This document shows positions 27,724 through 36,269 of a stretch of 64,000 nt of DNA, in pieces. The first letter of the stretch is position 1. The number at the start of each line of letters is the position of its first letter. The translations under genes were made by a program, and so were the position numbers. The DNA is taken from assembly GCF_014779795.1 (NCBI RefSeq), contig NZ_JACXZS010000002.1:372001-436000 (forward strand), read 5' to 3'. This DNA comes from Microbacterium helvum. Its GTDB lineage: Bacteria; Actinomycetota; Actinomycetes; Actinomycetales; Microbacteriaceae. The notes under the pieces are model-generated. The model saw only the letters and a list, made by a program, of their open reading frames with translations, had not been told where the DNA came from and did no database searches.

Positions 27724-28725
27724 ATGACCCCCACCCTCGTCCAGCCCACCGGGGCCGCCCACACGCGCATCTACGCCTACGGTGCCGCCCGCGGCGAGAT
27801 CGCCGTGCCCAACGACGACCTCGTCGGTCCGATCGACTCCAGCGACGAGTGGATCCGCCAGCGCACCGGCATCGTGACCCGCATGCGCGCAGTTCCCGAG
27901 ACCGATGCGATCGACCTCGCGACGGATGCCGCACGCGAGGCGATCGAGCGCTCAGGTGTCGACCCCAGTCAGGTCGACGCGGTCATCGTCGCCACCATCA
28001 GCAACCCGAAGCAGACCCCGTCGGTGTCGGCGATCGTCGCGGACCGCGTGGGCGCCAACCCCGCCGCGGCCTACGACGTCAACGCCGCGTGCGCGGGCTT
28101 CGCCTACGGCATCGCGCAGGCTGACGCCCTGATCCGCGCCGGCGCGGCCCACTATGCCGTCGTCATCGGCACCGAGAAGCTCAGCGACATCGTCGACCCG
28201 ACCGACCGCAGCATCTCGTTCCTCCTCGGCGACGGAGCAGGGGCGGCCGTGGTCGGTCCGAGCGACACCCCCGGGATCGGTCCGACGGTGTGGGGCTCGG
28301 ACGGCTCCAAGGCGGATGCCGTCGGCATGAACCACACGCTGACCGAGTTCCGCGACGGCGCCGCACCGTGGCCGACGCTCCGCCAGGAGGGCCCGACCGT
28401 GTTCCGGTGGGCCGTGTGGGAGATGGTCAAGGTCGCACGACAGGCGCTCGAAGAGGCCGGGGTCGAGGCATCCGATCTCGCCGCGTTCGTCCCCCACCAG
28501 GCCAACATGCGCATCGTCGACGAGTTCGCCAAGCAGCTGAAGCTCCCCGAGAGCGTGGTCATCGCCCGCGACATCGAGACGACCGGCAACACGTCGGCCG
28601 CGTCGATCCCGCTGGCCACGCACCGCCTGCTCGAGGAGCACCCCGAGCTCAGCGGAGGCCTGGCCCTGCAGATCGGCTTCGGCGCCGGACTGGTGTTCGG
28701 CGCCCAGGTCATCGTGCTCCCCTGA
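27724..28725 (+). CDS. fabH: Beta-ketoacyl-ACP synthase III
   Basis: Starts fatty acid synthesis by condensing an acyl-CoA primer with malonyl-ACP; in actinobacteria the primer is often branched. In 333 residues: catalytic Cys123 in DVNAACAGFAYG, His in FVPHQANMRIVDEF (about 258) and Asn in GNTSAASIPLA (about 288), the complete Cys-His-Asn triad. GGAGAG lies 6 bases before the ATG. Typical thiolase-fold length. Confidence 0.96.
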   Translation: MTPTLVQPTGAAHTRIYAYGAARGEIAVPNDDLVGPIDSSDEWIRQRTGIVTRMRAVPETDAIDLATDAAREAIERSGVDPSQVDAVIVATISNPKQTPSVSAIVADRVGANPAAAYDVNAACAGFAYGIAQADALIRAGAAHYAVVIGTEKLSDIVDPTDRSISFLLGDGAGAAVVGPSDTPGIGPTVWGSDGSKADAVGMNHTLTEFRDGAAPWPTLRQEGPTVFRWAVWEMVKVARQALEEAGVEASDLAAFVPHQANMRIVDEFAKQLKLPESVVIARDIETTGNTSAASIPLATHRLLEEHPELSGGLALQIGFGAGLVFGAQVIVLP

Positions 28726-28801
28726 CCCGGCGAGCCGCGACTCTAGACTGATTCCCGGCCCGTCCGGGCACCCGTACCCCTAACAAACACAGGAGAATCC
28801 C

Positions 28802-29050
28802 ATGGCATTCACCAACGACGAGGTCCTCGCCGGACTCGCCGAGCTCATCACCGACGAGACGGGCATCTCGGCCGACGAGGTCGCCCTCGAGAAGTCGTTC
28901 ACGGACGACCTCGACATCGACTCGATCTCGATGATGACCATCGTCGTCAACGCCGAGGAGAAGTTCGGCGTGACGATCCCCGACGACGAGGTCAAGAACC
29001 TCAAGACGGTCGGCGACGCCGTCACCTTCATCACGTCCAACCAGGCGTAA
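28802..29050 (+). CDS. acpP: Acyl carrier protein
   Basis: 82-residue acidic four-helix carrier. Ser41 in DDLDIDSISMM receives 4'-phosphopantetheine. The motif reads DSI rather than the more usual DSL, a conservative change. The C-terminal helix VKNLKTVGDAVTFI is typical. An AGGAG ribosome site precedes the ATG. A TAGACT near 28743 could be an internal promoter, which would suit the high demand for AcpP. Confidence 0.95.
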   Translation: MAFTNDEVLAGLAELITDETGISADEVALEKSFTDDLDIDSISMMTIVVNAEEKFGVTIPDDEVKNLKTVGDAVTFITSNQA

Positions 29051-29109
29051 CCCCTCCGGTGGGGGCTGCGGCCCCCACCGGCATGAACCCCACGAGGATC
29101 AAGAACGAC

Positions 29110-30348
29110 ATGAGCAACTCCCGCATCGTCGTGACCGGCATCGGCGCGTCGTCGCCGCTGGGCGGTACGGCACCCGAGAGCTGGTCCGCGCTCCTGGACG
29201 GCGTCTCCGGCACCCGCACCCTCGAATACGACTGGGTCGAGCAGTACCAGCTGCCCGTCACCTTCGCGGCCGAGGCCAAGGTGCGCCCCGACACCGTGCT
29301 CGAGCGTCCCGTCGCCAAGCGTCTCGACCCGTCCTCGCAGTTCGCGCTGGTCGCGGCGCTGGAGGCGTGGGCGGATGCCGGCAGCCCCGAGGTCGCGCCC
29401 GAGCGCCTGGGCGTCGACTTCGCGACGGGCATCGGCGGTCTGCACACCCTGCTCGACGCCTGGGACGTCCTGCGCGAGAAGGGCCCGCGCCGGGTGCTGC
29501 CGATGACGGTGCCGATGCTGATGCCGAACGCGGCCGCGGGCAACCTGTCGCTCCACTTCAACGCCCGTGCGTACGCCCGTACCGTCGCCAGCGCCTGTGC
29601 GTCCAGCACGGAGTCGATCGTGAACGCGATCGAGCACATCCGGGCCGGGTACGCCGATGTCGTGATCGCCGGCGGCACCGAGTCGGTCATCCACCCGGTG
29701 ACCCTGGCCGCGTTCTCGTCCATGCAGGCGCTGTCCAAGCGCAACGATGACCCCGGGACCGCCTCGCGTCCGACGAGCATCGACCGCGACGGCTTCGTCA
29801 TGGGCGAAGGCGCCGCCGTGCTGATCCTCGAGACCGAGGATCACGCGCGCGCCCGCGGCGCCAAGATCTACGCGGCCGTCGTCGGCGGCGGTGTCACCGC
29901 CGACTCGTACCACATCACCGCCAACGACCCCGAGGGCCTCGGCGCATCGCGCGCGGTGCGCCTCGCGCTCGACATGGCGGATGCATCGGTCGACGACGTC
30001 ACGCACATCAACGCGCACGCGACGTCGACGCCGGTCGGCGACCCGAACGAGTACAGTGCCCTCCGCTCGGTGTTCGGTCCGCGCATCGACGAGATCCCCG
30101 TGTCGGCCACCAAGGCCTCCACAGGGCACCTGCTCGGCGGCACCGGCGCGCTCGAGGCCATCTTCACCGTCCTCGCCCTGCGCGACCGGGTCGCTCCCCC
30201 GACGATCAACCTGACGACGCAGGACCCCGAGGTGCCGTTCCGCATCTCGGGCACCCCGACGCCGCTCGGTGACGGGCCGCAGCTCGCGATCAGCAACTCC
30301 TTCGGCTTCGGCGGCCACAACGCCGTCGCCGCGTTCGCCTCGGTCTGA
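29110..30348 (+). CDS. fabF: Beta-ketoacyl-ACP synthase II
   Basis: Elongating condensing enzyme of fatty acid synthesis. The ATG at 29110 gives 412 residues, the normal FabF length; upstream in-frame ATGs at 29059 and 29083 would add unconserved residues. Catalytic Cys163 in VASACASSTES, His in INAHATSTPVGD near 300, and Lys/His in ATKASTGHLLGG near 330-341. The C-terminus SNSFGFGGHNAV is the family signature. Last gene of the fab operon, followed by a terminator. Confidence 0.96.
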   Translation: MSNSRIVVTGIGASSPLGGTAPESWSALLDGVSGTRTLEYDWVEQYQLPVTFAAEAKVRPDTVLERPVAKRLDPSSQFALVAALEAWADAGSPEVAPERLGVDFATGIGGLHTLLDAWDVLREKGPRRVLPMTVPMLMPNAAAGNLSLHFNARAYARTVASACASSTESIVNAIEHIRAGYADVVIAGGTESVIHPVTLAAFSSMQALSKRNDDPGTASRPTSIDRDGFVMGEGAAVLILETEDHARARGAKIYAAVVGGGVTADSYHITANDPEGLGASRAVRLALDMADASVDDVTHINAHATSTPVGDPNEYSALRSVFGPRIDEIPVSATKASTGHLLGGTGALEAIFTVLALRDRVAPPTINLTTQDPEVPFRISGTPTPLGDGPQLAISNSFGFGGHNAVAAFASV

Positions 30349-30384
30349 GGCATCCACCTCACCGCACTCCGCCGCGACAAACGA

Positions 30385-30415
30385 AGACGCCCCCGGGAAG
30401 CCTCCGGGGGCGTCT
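30385..30415 (+). terminator. Terminator of the fab operon
   Basis: AGACGCCCCCGG at 30385-30396 pairs perfectly with CCGGGGGCGTCT at 30404-30415, followed by GTCGTGTC. 36 bases after the fabF stop. Confidence 0.8.
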
Positions 30416-30517
30416 GTCGTGTCAGGCGGTGGTTCGCGGTCCCGCGACCCGGGATTCATGGCCTCCGAGCCTCGGTAGTGGCGCCTCGCACCGCCTGCGT
30501 CTGGGGAGCGGGCCGCG

Positions 30518-31021
30518 TCAGCCGACCTTGTGCAGCCACACGACCGGAGCGGCGTCACTCGCGTGACGGAACGGCTCCAGCTCTTCGTCCCATGCCGAGC
30601 CGAGCGCGACCTGGAGTTCACGGCTCAGCTCAAGCGGGTCGCTGCCCGAGATCTCCAGGGCGTAGCGGATGCGGTCCTCGCCGATGACCACGTTGCCCGC
30701 GGTGTCGGTCTGGGCGTAGTGGATGCCGAGACCCGGCGTGTGCAGCCACCGGCCGCCGTCACTGCGGGGAGTGGGATCCTCGGTGACCTCGAAGCGGAGG
30801 TGCTCCCAGCCGCGGATAGCCGTCGCGAGCGCGGCGCCGGTGCCGGCCGAGCCCTCCCAGTAGAACTCCGAACGACGGCTTCCGGCCAGGACGGGCTGAT
30901 CGGCCCAGTCGAAGCTCACCGCACGACCGAGTGCGCGTCCTACCGCCCACTCCAGGTGGGGGCACAGCGCCCGTGGCGCGGAGTGGATGAAGATCACCCC
31001 GCGCGCCTGTGTTGTCGCCAT
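30518..31021 (-). CDS. DUF3145 family protein
   Basis: 167-residue protein of the actinobacterial DUF3145 family, commonly found beside fabF. Function unknown. Visible marks: N-terminal ARGVIFIHSAPRALCPHLEWAVG, FYWEGSAGTGAALATAIRGW, RFEVTEDPTP and WHKVG-like end VVWLHKVG. No membrane segment. An AGAGA ribosome site lies 4 bases before the ATG. Convergent with fabF. Confidence 0.9.
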   Translation of the reverse strand: MATTQARGVIFIHSAPRALCPHLEWAVGRALGRAVSFDWADQPVLAGSRRSEFYWEGSAGTGAALATAIRGWEHLRFEVTEDPTPRSDGGRWLHTPGLGIHYAQTDTAGNVVIGEDRIRYALEISGSDPLELSRELQVALGSAWDEELEPFRHASDAAPVVWLHKVG

Positions 31022-31105
31022 GATCTCTCCGTTCGTCAGGTGCGTCTTCCCCTACGACCTGAAACGGGTTCATGGCTGCTGTTCGGTTGTTGCCGCCCAT
31101 TATGG

Positions 31106-31153
31106 CCGAGAGGGCGGGGGAATCACAAGACTGTGATTCCCCCGCCCTCTCGG
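31106..31153. terminator. Perfect 22-bp inverted repeat between the DUF3145 and dioxygenase genes
   Basis: Arms 31106-31127 and 31132-31153 are exact complements with a four-base loop (AGAC). On the minus strand it begins 13 bases after the dioxygenase stop, so it probably ends that transcript. No U-run follows. The length is unusual for a simple terminator. Confidence 0.75.
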
Positions 31154-31166
31154 AGGACGTCGAGGC

Positions 31167-31940
31167 TCAGGCCTCGCTCATGGCCTGGACCTCTGCCTTG
31201 CCCTTGGCGGCGTAGTAGGCCGCACGGGCCGCGTCCCGGCGGGCCTGCTCGACCTGACCGGCGTCGAGGACGTCCTGCGGGACCTCGAACTGCGGTGCGG
31301 TGGGCACGCCGTGGTACTTCTCGATGTAGGCGTCGAGCTCGGGGCCCGACTCCCACGACGTGATGAGGCAGTAGCGCGGCTCGGTGCCGTCGTGGTGGAC
31401 GGCGTGCCAGAGGCGCTGGGTGTCGACGATGAGCTGGGCGCCGGCCGGCAGCGCCACGCGGTACTCGATGCTCGGGTCGGTGCGGTTCTCACGCAGCACG
31501 AAGTAGCTGTTCTTGTCGTCGGTGAGGTTGAAGAAGCCACGCACGACCCAGCCGGTGCCGTCGGGGTTGAGGCGGTTGTTGTCGTCCTGGTGCAGGTTGT
31601 ACAGCGCGTCCGCGTACGAGTTCGGCTGCAGTTCGATGATGCGGCAGCGGCCGACGTTGGCGCCCGGCTCCTGCGCGCGACGCGTCAGCGTCGGGGCCTT
31701 CTCGGTCTGCTCGGGGATCCAGACGCCATCCTTGTCGGTGCGCGGCGGCGTGTGGTTCCAGAAGCCGTTGCACTCGATCTCGCCCTTGGCCGAGGCCAGC
31801 GGAGCGAAACGGGTGTCACCCGACGACTTCCAGTCGACGTACTCGATGCTGAGCCATTCCTTCGGGTCGATCTCTTCCCCATAGGAGTCGAGGACCACGA
31901 AGCCGGTCTCGTCGAGAGCGGCGGACTTGATGTAACCCAT
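31167..31940 (-). CDS. Predicted Fe(II)/2-oxoglutarate-dependent dioxygenase, iron-box regulated
   Basis: I do not recognise a named family. The 257-residue protein has the double-stranded beta-helix pattern of Fe(II)/2OG oxygenases: His117-x-Asp119 in YNLHQDDNN, the distal His179 in RLWHAVHH, and Arg189 exactly ten residues later in PRYCLITSW, the usual 2-oxoglutarate anchor. GFFNLTDDKNSYFVLRE and ALPAGAQLIVDT are likely strands. The C-terminus (about 220-257) is an Ala/Lys-rich helix. Soluble, no signal. A DtxR-like iron box lies 52 bases before the ATG, implying induction under iron limitation. Substrate unknown; a siderophore or amino acid hydroxylase is one guess. It is divergent from a GmrSD-type nuclease gene. 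Confidence 0.7.
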   Translation of the reverse strand: MGYIKSAALDETGFVVLDSYGEEIDPKEWLSIEYVDWKSSGDTRFAPLASAKGEIECNGFWNHTPPRTDKDGVWIPEQTEKAPTLTRRAQEPGANVGRCRIIELQPNSYADALYNLHQDDNNRLNPDGTGWVVRGFFNLTDDKNSYFVLRENRTDPSIEYRVALPAGAQLIVDTQRLWHAVHHDGTEPRYCLITSWESGPELDAYIEKYHGVPTAPQFEVPQDVLDAGQVEQARRDAARAAYYAAKGKAEVQAMSEA

Positions 31941-31991
31941 GACGAATCATGCCTTTCGGTCAGTGAGCCAGCACGTTTTAACAGGCTCAAC

Positions 31992-32005
31992 TTAGGCAAG
32001 CCTAC
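31992..32005. promoter_or_regulatory. DtxR/IdeR-like iron box in the divergent promoter region
   Basis: TTAGGCAAGCCTAC: an inverted repeat TTAGG-n4-CCTAc resembling the inner half of the DtxR/IdeR consensus (11 of 14 positions); the outer TTAGG is not conserved. It lies 52 bases before the dioxygenase ATG and about 100 before the GmrSD-like gene, so it probably controls the former. Confidence 0.55.
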
Positions 32006-32091
32006 ATCGGGGCCTCGAGACGGCCCGGTGGCATCGCCGTGAATAACCCCGCGGCCGCCCGGCGAGCGGCAGGGCACCGCCCGCCCCCTCA

Positions 32092-32097
32092 TAGACT
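32092..32097 (+). promoter_or_regulatory. -10 element (TAGACT) of the GmrSD-like gene
   Basis: Nine bases before the ATG at 32107, so the mRNA is leaderless or nearly so. Confidence 0.45.
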
Positions 32098-32106
32098 GGA
32101 ACGGCT

Positions 32107-34113
32107 ATGGTCACTGCCACGAACGTCGACGCCACTGCTGTCAACACGGTCGGGTGGCTGTCAGCCGCCGACTGGACGATCGTCGTCCCGGTCTATCAGC
32201 GGCAGTACCGGTGGGACATCGGGGGGTGCGAGCAGCTCCTCGCCGACATCCGCGCGGTGGCAGACCTCGATGACCGTCACATGCACTTCATCGGGTCCAT
32301 CCTCTCGTCGGCGAGCGGCGAGGGGCCGGACGCGGAGCTCGTGCTCATCGACGGTCAGCAGCGCACGACGACTCTCATGCTGCTGGTGGCGGCGCTGCAT
32401 CACACCGTCCGTGAGAGCGATCCGGCACTGGCCGACGAGCTCCAGCGCGTGCTCGTCCACTCGAATGACGCGACGCGCACGAAGCTGCGCCCGCATCGCG
32501 CGTGGGCGTCGGTGTTCGAACGCGTCGTGCTGGACCTGCCGCTGCCGCCGGGCGAGCAGCGCGACTCGCGGTTCGACGACAACTACGCCTTCTTCCGCAG
32601 CCAGATCAGCCTCGACGAGGCGGCGCACATCTGGCGCGGCCTGCAGAAGCTCGAGCACGTGGCCATCACCCTCGGGGCGGGCGCGAACGCCCAGCAGATC
32701 TTCGAGAGCCTCAACTCGACCGGCGAACCGCTGCGCGACCACGAGCTCATCCACAACTACGTGCTGATGGGGCTCACCCACGCCGAGCAGCGCGAGATCG
32801 AGGCCGACTACTGGCAGCCGATCGAGCAGAATACGGGCGAGGCCATCGCCGAGTTCTGGCGGCAGTACCTCGTCATGCGCACGGGCCGCGAGGTGACAGT
32901 GGTAGGCGGCCGCGGCGTCTACGACGCGTTCCGGGTCGAGTTCCCCCGGCTCGAGTTCGCGGATCTGGTGCGCCACGCCGACGAGTGGCGGGCGTTCTCA
33001 CGCGTCTACCGCGTGCTGCTGCACCCGGACGAGGCTCCGGATGCCGTCGTCTCACGCCATCTCGCCTACCTCGGCACGTTCGGGTCGGGCATGTACCCGC
33101 TCGTCATGCGCGCGTACCGGGACGTCGAAATCGGTGCGACCGATCGTGACGCGCTGGTGGAGACGCTCGAGATGGTCCAGTCCCTGCTGGCGCGCCGTAG
33201 CGTCGTCGGCACCGGCACGGAACGTCTCGTCGCCCGGCTGTGCCGCGCCCGCGAAGAGGGCCCGGAGGCACTCGTGTCGGCGATCTCGCGCATCACGCCG
33301 TCTGACGAGCGCATCGCGGTGGCGCTCAAGTACTCGGAGCTGCCGCACGCGTCGTACATCCTGGGGCGCATCGCCGGCGTCGACGGAGCCGGCGGTCTGG
33401 ATGTCGAGCACATCTTCCCGCTCGCACCGGGCGACGCCTGGTCCGGCGACGGCGTGCGCGAATGGTCCTCGTACAGCGACGACGAGCAGAACAGCCACCG
33501 CGCACTCGCGAAGACGATCGGCAATCTCACGGTGCTCGAAGAAGACCTCGCCCTTCGCGCGTTCGACCGCTCCTTCCCCGAGAAGCAGGCGGTCTACGCG
33601 CGCAGCGCGGTGCCGGCGACATCCGCTCTGGCCGAACTCCCCGCGTGGGGCACGGCGGCCATCGCCGAGCGCTCCGCGCAGCTCACCGAGCGCTTCGTCG
33701 AGGTGTGGCGTCGCCCAGGCGGTCCGGCCATCGACGACGACGGGCTGACACCGATCCTCGATGCGGTGCGCCGCCGCGGCTGGCCTGCGGGCTGGCACCG
33801 GGAGTGGTCGTATGTCGAGTACTGCGGCGAGCACTGGGAGGTGCCCGACGTCAAGTATCTCTTCAACCGCGTCTTCAAGCGGCTGTGGGCGGACTCTCGC
33901 GAGTCGGTCGTCTCTTACAGCGCCCGCCGCGGCGGACCGGTGTACACCGCCCAGTCGTGGAACGGGCAATGGGATCGCCTGGACGACGAACACTGGCTGT
34001 ACATGGGCTGGGACTCCAGCTACATGCTGGCCGCCGTCCAGGGTGTGCTCGAAGAGGCGGGCCTGGCGCCGGAGGTCTTCGTCAAGTACTCCTACATCGG
34101 CTCGGCGATGTGA
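32107..34113 (+). CDS. GmrSD-type nuclease (DUF262 + DUF1524 fusion), probable type IV restriction or anti-phage protein
   Basis: 668-residue fusion. The N-terminal DUF262 (GmrS-like, ParB/Srx fold with NTP-dependent activity) has VPVYQRQYRWD at 28-37 and the signature IDGQQRTTTL at 81-90. The DUF1524 (GmrD-like HNH nuclease) has LDVEHIFP with His435 and KTIGNLTVLEE with Asn473. A C-terminal module (about 548-668, with EYCGEHWEVPDVKYLFNRVF and WLYMGWDSSYMLAAVQGVLE) is unassigned and may recognise modified DNA. Family members cleave modified or phosphorothioated DNA (GmrSD, SspE) and restrict phage. No modification genes, helicase or mobility genes are adjacent. Codon use matches its neighbours. 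A start near 32107 is fixed by the -10. Confidence 0.88.
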   Translation: MVTATNVDATAVNTVGWLSAADWTIVVPVYQRQYRWDIGGCEQLLADIRAVADLDDRHMHFIGSILSSASGEGPDAELVLIDGQQRTTTLMLLVAALHHTVRESDPALADELQRVLVHSNDATRTKLRPHRAWASVFERVVLDLPLPPGEQRDSRFDDNYAFFRSQISLDEAAHIWRGLQKLEHVAITLGAGANAQQIFESLNSTGEPLRDHELIHNYVLMGLTHAEQREIEADYWQPIEQNTGEAIAEFWRQYLVMRTGREVTVVGGRGVYDAFRVEFPRLEFADLVRHADEWRAFSRVYRVLLHPDEAPDAVVSRHLAYLGTFGSGMYPLVMRAYRDVEIGATDRDALVETLEMVQSLLARRSVVGTGTERLVARLCRAREEGPEALVSAISRITPSDERIAVALKYSELPHASYILGRIAGVDGAGGLDVEHIFPLAPGDAWSGDGVREWSSYSDDEQNSHRALAKTIGNLTVLEEDLALRAFDRSFPEKQAVYARSAVPATSALAELPAWGTAAIAERSAQLTERFVEVWRRPGGPAIDDDGLTPILDAVRRRGWPAGWHREWSYVEYCGEHWEVPDVKYLFNRVFKRLWADSRESVVSYSARRGGPVYTAQSWNGQWDRLDDEHWLYMGWDSSYMLAAVQGVLEEAGLAPEVFVKYSYIGSAM

Positions 34114-34117
34114 AAGA

Positions 34118-34152
34118 GGGAGTGGATGCCGCGAGCCGCGGCATCCACTCCC
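34118..34152. terminator. Bidirectional hairpin between the GmrSD-like and PTS genes
   Basis: Perfect 16-base arms (34118-34133 and 34137-34152) with a three-base loop, preceded by AAAGA and followed by CCCTCC. Starts 5 bases after one stop and 17 before the other. The arms contain the locally frequent word GGATGCCGC/GCGGCATCC. Confidence 0.8.
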
Positions 34153-34168
34153 CCCTCCATGCCGACGA

Positions 34169-36103
34169 TTACTCGAACGCGACCGTCGCGTTCTCGTTGT
34201 TCAGCACGATCACCGGGGTGATCGACGGGTGGCCGGCGGCCTGGATCTTGGCGAGGTCGAATCGCAGCAGCGGGGTGCCCGCAGTGACCTTCTGACCCTT
34301 CTCGACCAGCGTCTGGAAGCCGTCGCCCTTCATGCTGACGGTGTCGATGCCGACGTGGATCAGCAGCTCGGTGCCGTCGTCGAGGACGAGGGCGACCGCG
34401 TGGCTGCTGTCGAAGGTGGCGCCGATGGTGCCGTCCGCGGGCGCGACGACCGTGTCACCGGTCGGCTCGATCGCGAGGCCCGGGCCCATGATCCCCTGCG
34501 CGAACGTGGGGTCCGGCACCTCCGAGAGCGCGACGACCTTGCCCTCGAGCGGCTGGCGCAGCGTGACGGTCGCCTTGGCGGTGTCGGTCAGCACGGCCGT
34601 GCTGCCGGCCGCCGCCTCGACGGCGGGCTCGGGCGTCGCGCCCTGCGGCGCTTCGGCCTGCCCGGTCATGATGGCCTCCATGGCGTCCTTCACGAACTGG
34701 ACGTTGGTGCCGTAGACGACCTGCACCGAGGTACCTCCGGGCTTCATCGTGCCGGCGGCGCCGGCGCGCTTGAGAGCGGCGTCGTCGACCTTGCTGACGT
34801 CGGCGACCTCCAGCCTCAGGCGGGTGGCGCAATTCTCCAGGTCGGTGATGTTCTCCTTGCCGCCGAGGGCGGTGAGGAAGCGGCCCGCCGTGACCAGGTA
34901 CTTGTCGTCGCCCGACGATGTGTCGTACTCCGTACCCTGCGTGAGGGTGTCGTCGTCCTCACGACCAGGGGTCTTGAGGTTGAACCGCTTGATCAGGAAG
35001 TAGAACACGCCGAAGTAGACGAAGAACCAGAACACGCCCATGACCGGGATGAGCCACGGGTTCTGCGCCATCGGGTTCATCCAGCCGAGGACCAGGTCGA
35101 TGAAGCCGGCCGAGAAGCCGAAGCCCATGCGCACCGGCAGGATCTGGCTGATCGCCATCGAGATGCCCGTGAAGATCGCGTGCACGACGTACAGCAGCGG
35201 CGCGACGAACATGAACGCGAATTCGAGCGGCTCGGTGACGCCGACGAAGAACGACGAGATCGCGCCGGCGAGCAGGATGCCGTAGGCGATCTTCTTCTTC
35301 GTGGTCTTGGCCGTCAGGTACATGGCCAGGGCCGCGCCCGGGAGGCCGAACATCATGATCGGGAAGAAGCCCGTCATGTACTGGCCGGTCACGCCGTAGG
35401 TGCCTTCACCCGCGAGGAAGTTGTTCAGATCGTTGATGCCCGCGACGTCGAACCAGAACACCGAGTTGAGCGCATGGTGCAGGCCGACGGGGATCAGCAG
35501 TCGGTTGAGGAAGCCGTAGATGCCGGTGCCGAAGGGCCCGAGCGTCACGATCCACTCGCCGAACGTCACCAGACCGCCGTAGACCCACGGCCACACGAAG
35601 TACAGCACGATGGCGACGACCAGAGACACGGCCGCCGTGACGATCGCCACCGAGCGCTTCCCCGAGAAGAACGACAGTGCGTCGGGCAGCTTCGTGTCTT
35701 TGAACTTGTTGTAGCAGTACGCGCCGATGAGGCCGCAGATGATGCCGACGAAGACGTTCTGCACCTTGAGGAATGCCGGGTCGACCTCGTTCACGTCGGC
35801 GATGCCGGTGTAGAGGGCCACCGTCTCGGGCTTCAGGAGCGTCGTGACGGTGAGCCACGACACGAGGCCCGCGAGCGCGGAGGTGCCGTCGGACTTGTTC
35901 GCCATGCCGATCGCGATGCCCACCGCGAACAGCAGCGCCATGTTGTCGAGGAGCGCGCCACCGGCGGCGCCGAGGAACGCCGAGACGATGTTGTCTCCGG
36001 CTGCGGACTTGATCCAGTAAGAGATGCCGGCGAGGATCGCGGCGACCGGCAGCACAGCCACCGGGAGCATGATCGATCTGCCGAGCCTCTGCAAGAACTT
36101 CAT
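34169..36103 (-). CDS. nagE: PTS permease EIICBA, glucose/N-acetylglucosamine family
   Basis: Takes up and phosphorylates a hexose, probably glucose or N-acetylglucosamine. In 644 residues: EIIC (about 1-380, about 10 helices; sugar-binding GLHHALNSVFWF and VTEPLEFAF), EIIB with phospho-Cys425 in TDLENCATRLRLEV, a linker, and EIIA with phospho-His583 in ELLIHVGIDTVSMKGDGF. The C-B-A order matches NagE. The NagE/PtsG choice is uncertain. A CGGAGG ribosome site precedes the ATG. A plausible promoter is CTGACT, 18 bases, TAGCGT near 36155-36184. No nag catabolic genes are nearby. Confidence 0.93.
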   Translation of the reverse strand: MKFLQRLGRSIMLPVAVLPVAAILAGISYWIKSAAGDNIVSAFLGAAGGALLDNMALLFAVGIAIGMANKSDGTSALAGLVSWLTVTTLLKPETVALYTGIADVNEVDPAFLKVQNVFVGIICGLIGAYCYNKFKDTKLPDALSFFSGKRSVAIVTAAVSLVVAIVLYFVWPWVYGGLVTFGEWIVTLGPFGTGIYGFLNRLLIPVGLHHALNSVFWFDVAGINDLNNFLAGEGTYGVTGQYMTGFFPIMMFGLPGAALAMYLTAKTTKKKIAYGILLAGAISSFFVGVTEPLEFAFMFVAPLLYVVHAIFTGISMAISQILPVRMGFGFSAGFIDLVLGWMNPMAQNPWLIPVMGVFWFFVYFGVFYFLIKRFNLKTPGREDDDTLTQGTEYDTSSGDDKYLVTAGRFLTALGGKENITDLENCATRLRLEVADVSKVDDAALKRAGAAGTMKPGGTSVQVVYGTNVQFVKDAMEAIMTGQAEAPQGATPEPAVEAAAGSTAVLTDTAKATVTLRQPLEGKVVALSEVPDPTFAQGIMGPGLAIEPTGDTVVAPADGTIGATFDSSHAVALVLDDGTELLIHVGIDTVSMKGDGFQTLVEKGQKVTAGTPLLRFDLAKIQAAGHPSITPVIVLNNENATVAFE

Positions 36104-36225
36104 TGTTGCCTCCGTCGAGGAGTCAGGGACAGGTGTGCTGTCGATGACGCTACAGCCAATGCACCCGCAAAGTCAGTAGCTCTCCCCCCGAAAGTTAGGA
36201 GGGTGAACGAAATATCTCGAGAAAC

Positions 36226-36265
36226 ACACGGACGCCGCGGCTCTCGAGAGCCGCGGCGTCCGTGT
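36226..36265 (-). terminator. Perfect 20-bp inverted repeat terminating tRNA-Met
   Basis: Exact complementary 20-base arms 36226-36245 and 36246-36265 with no spacer. On the minus strand it starts 4 bases after the tRNA 3' end and is followed by GTTTCTC. Confidence 0.85.
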
Positions 36266-36269
36266 CACG

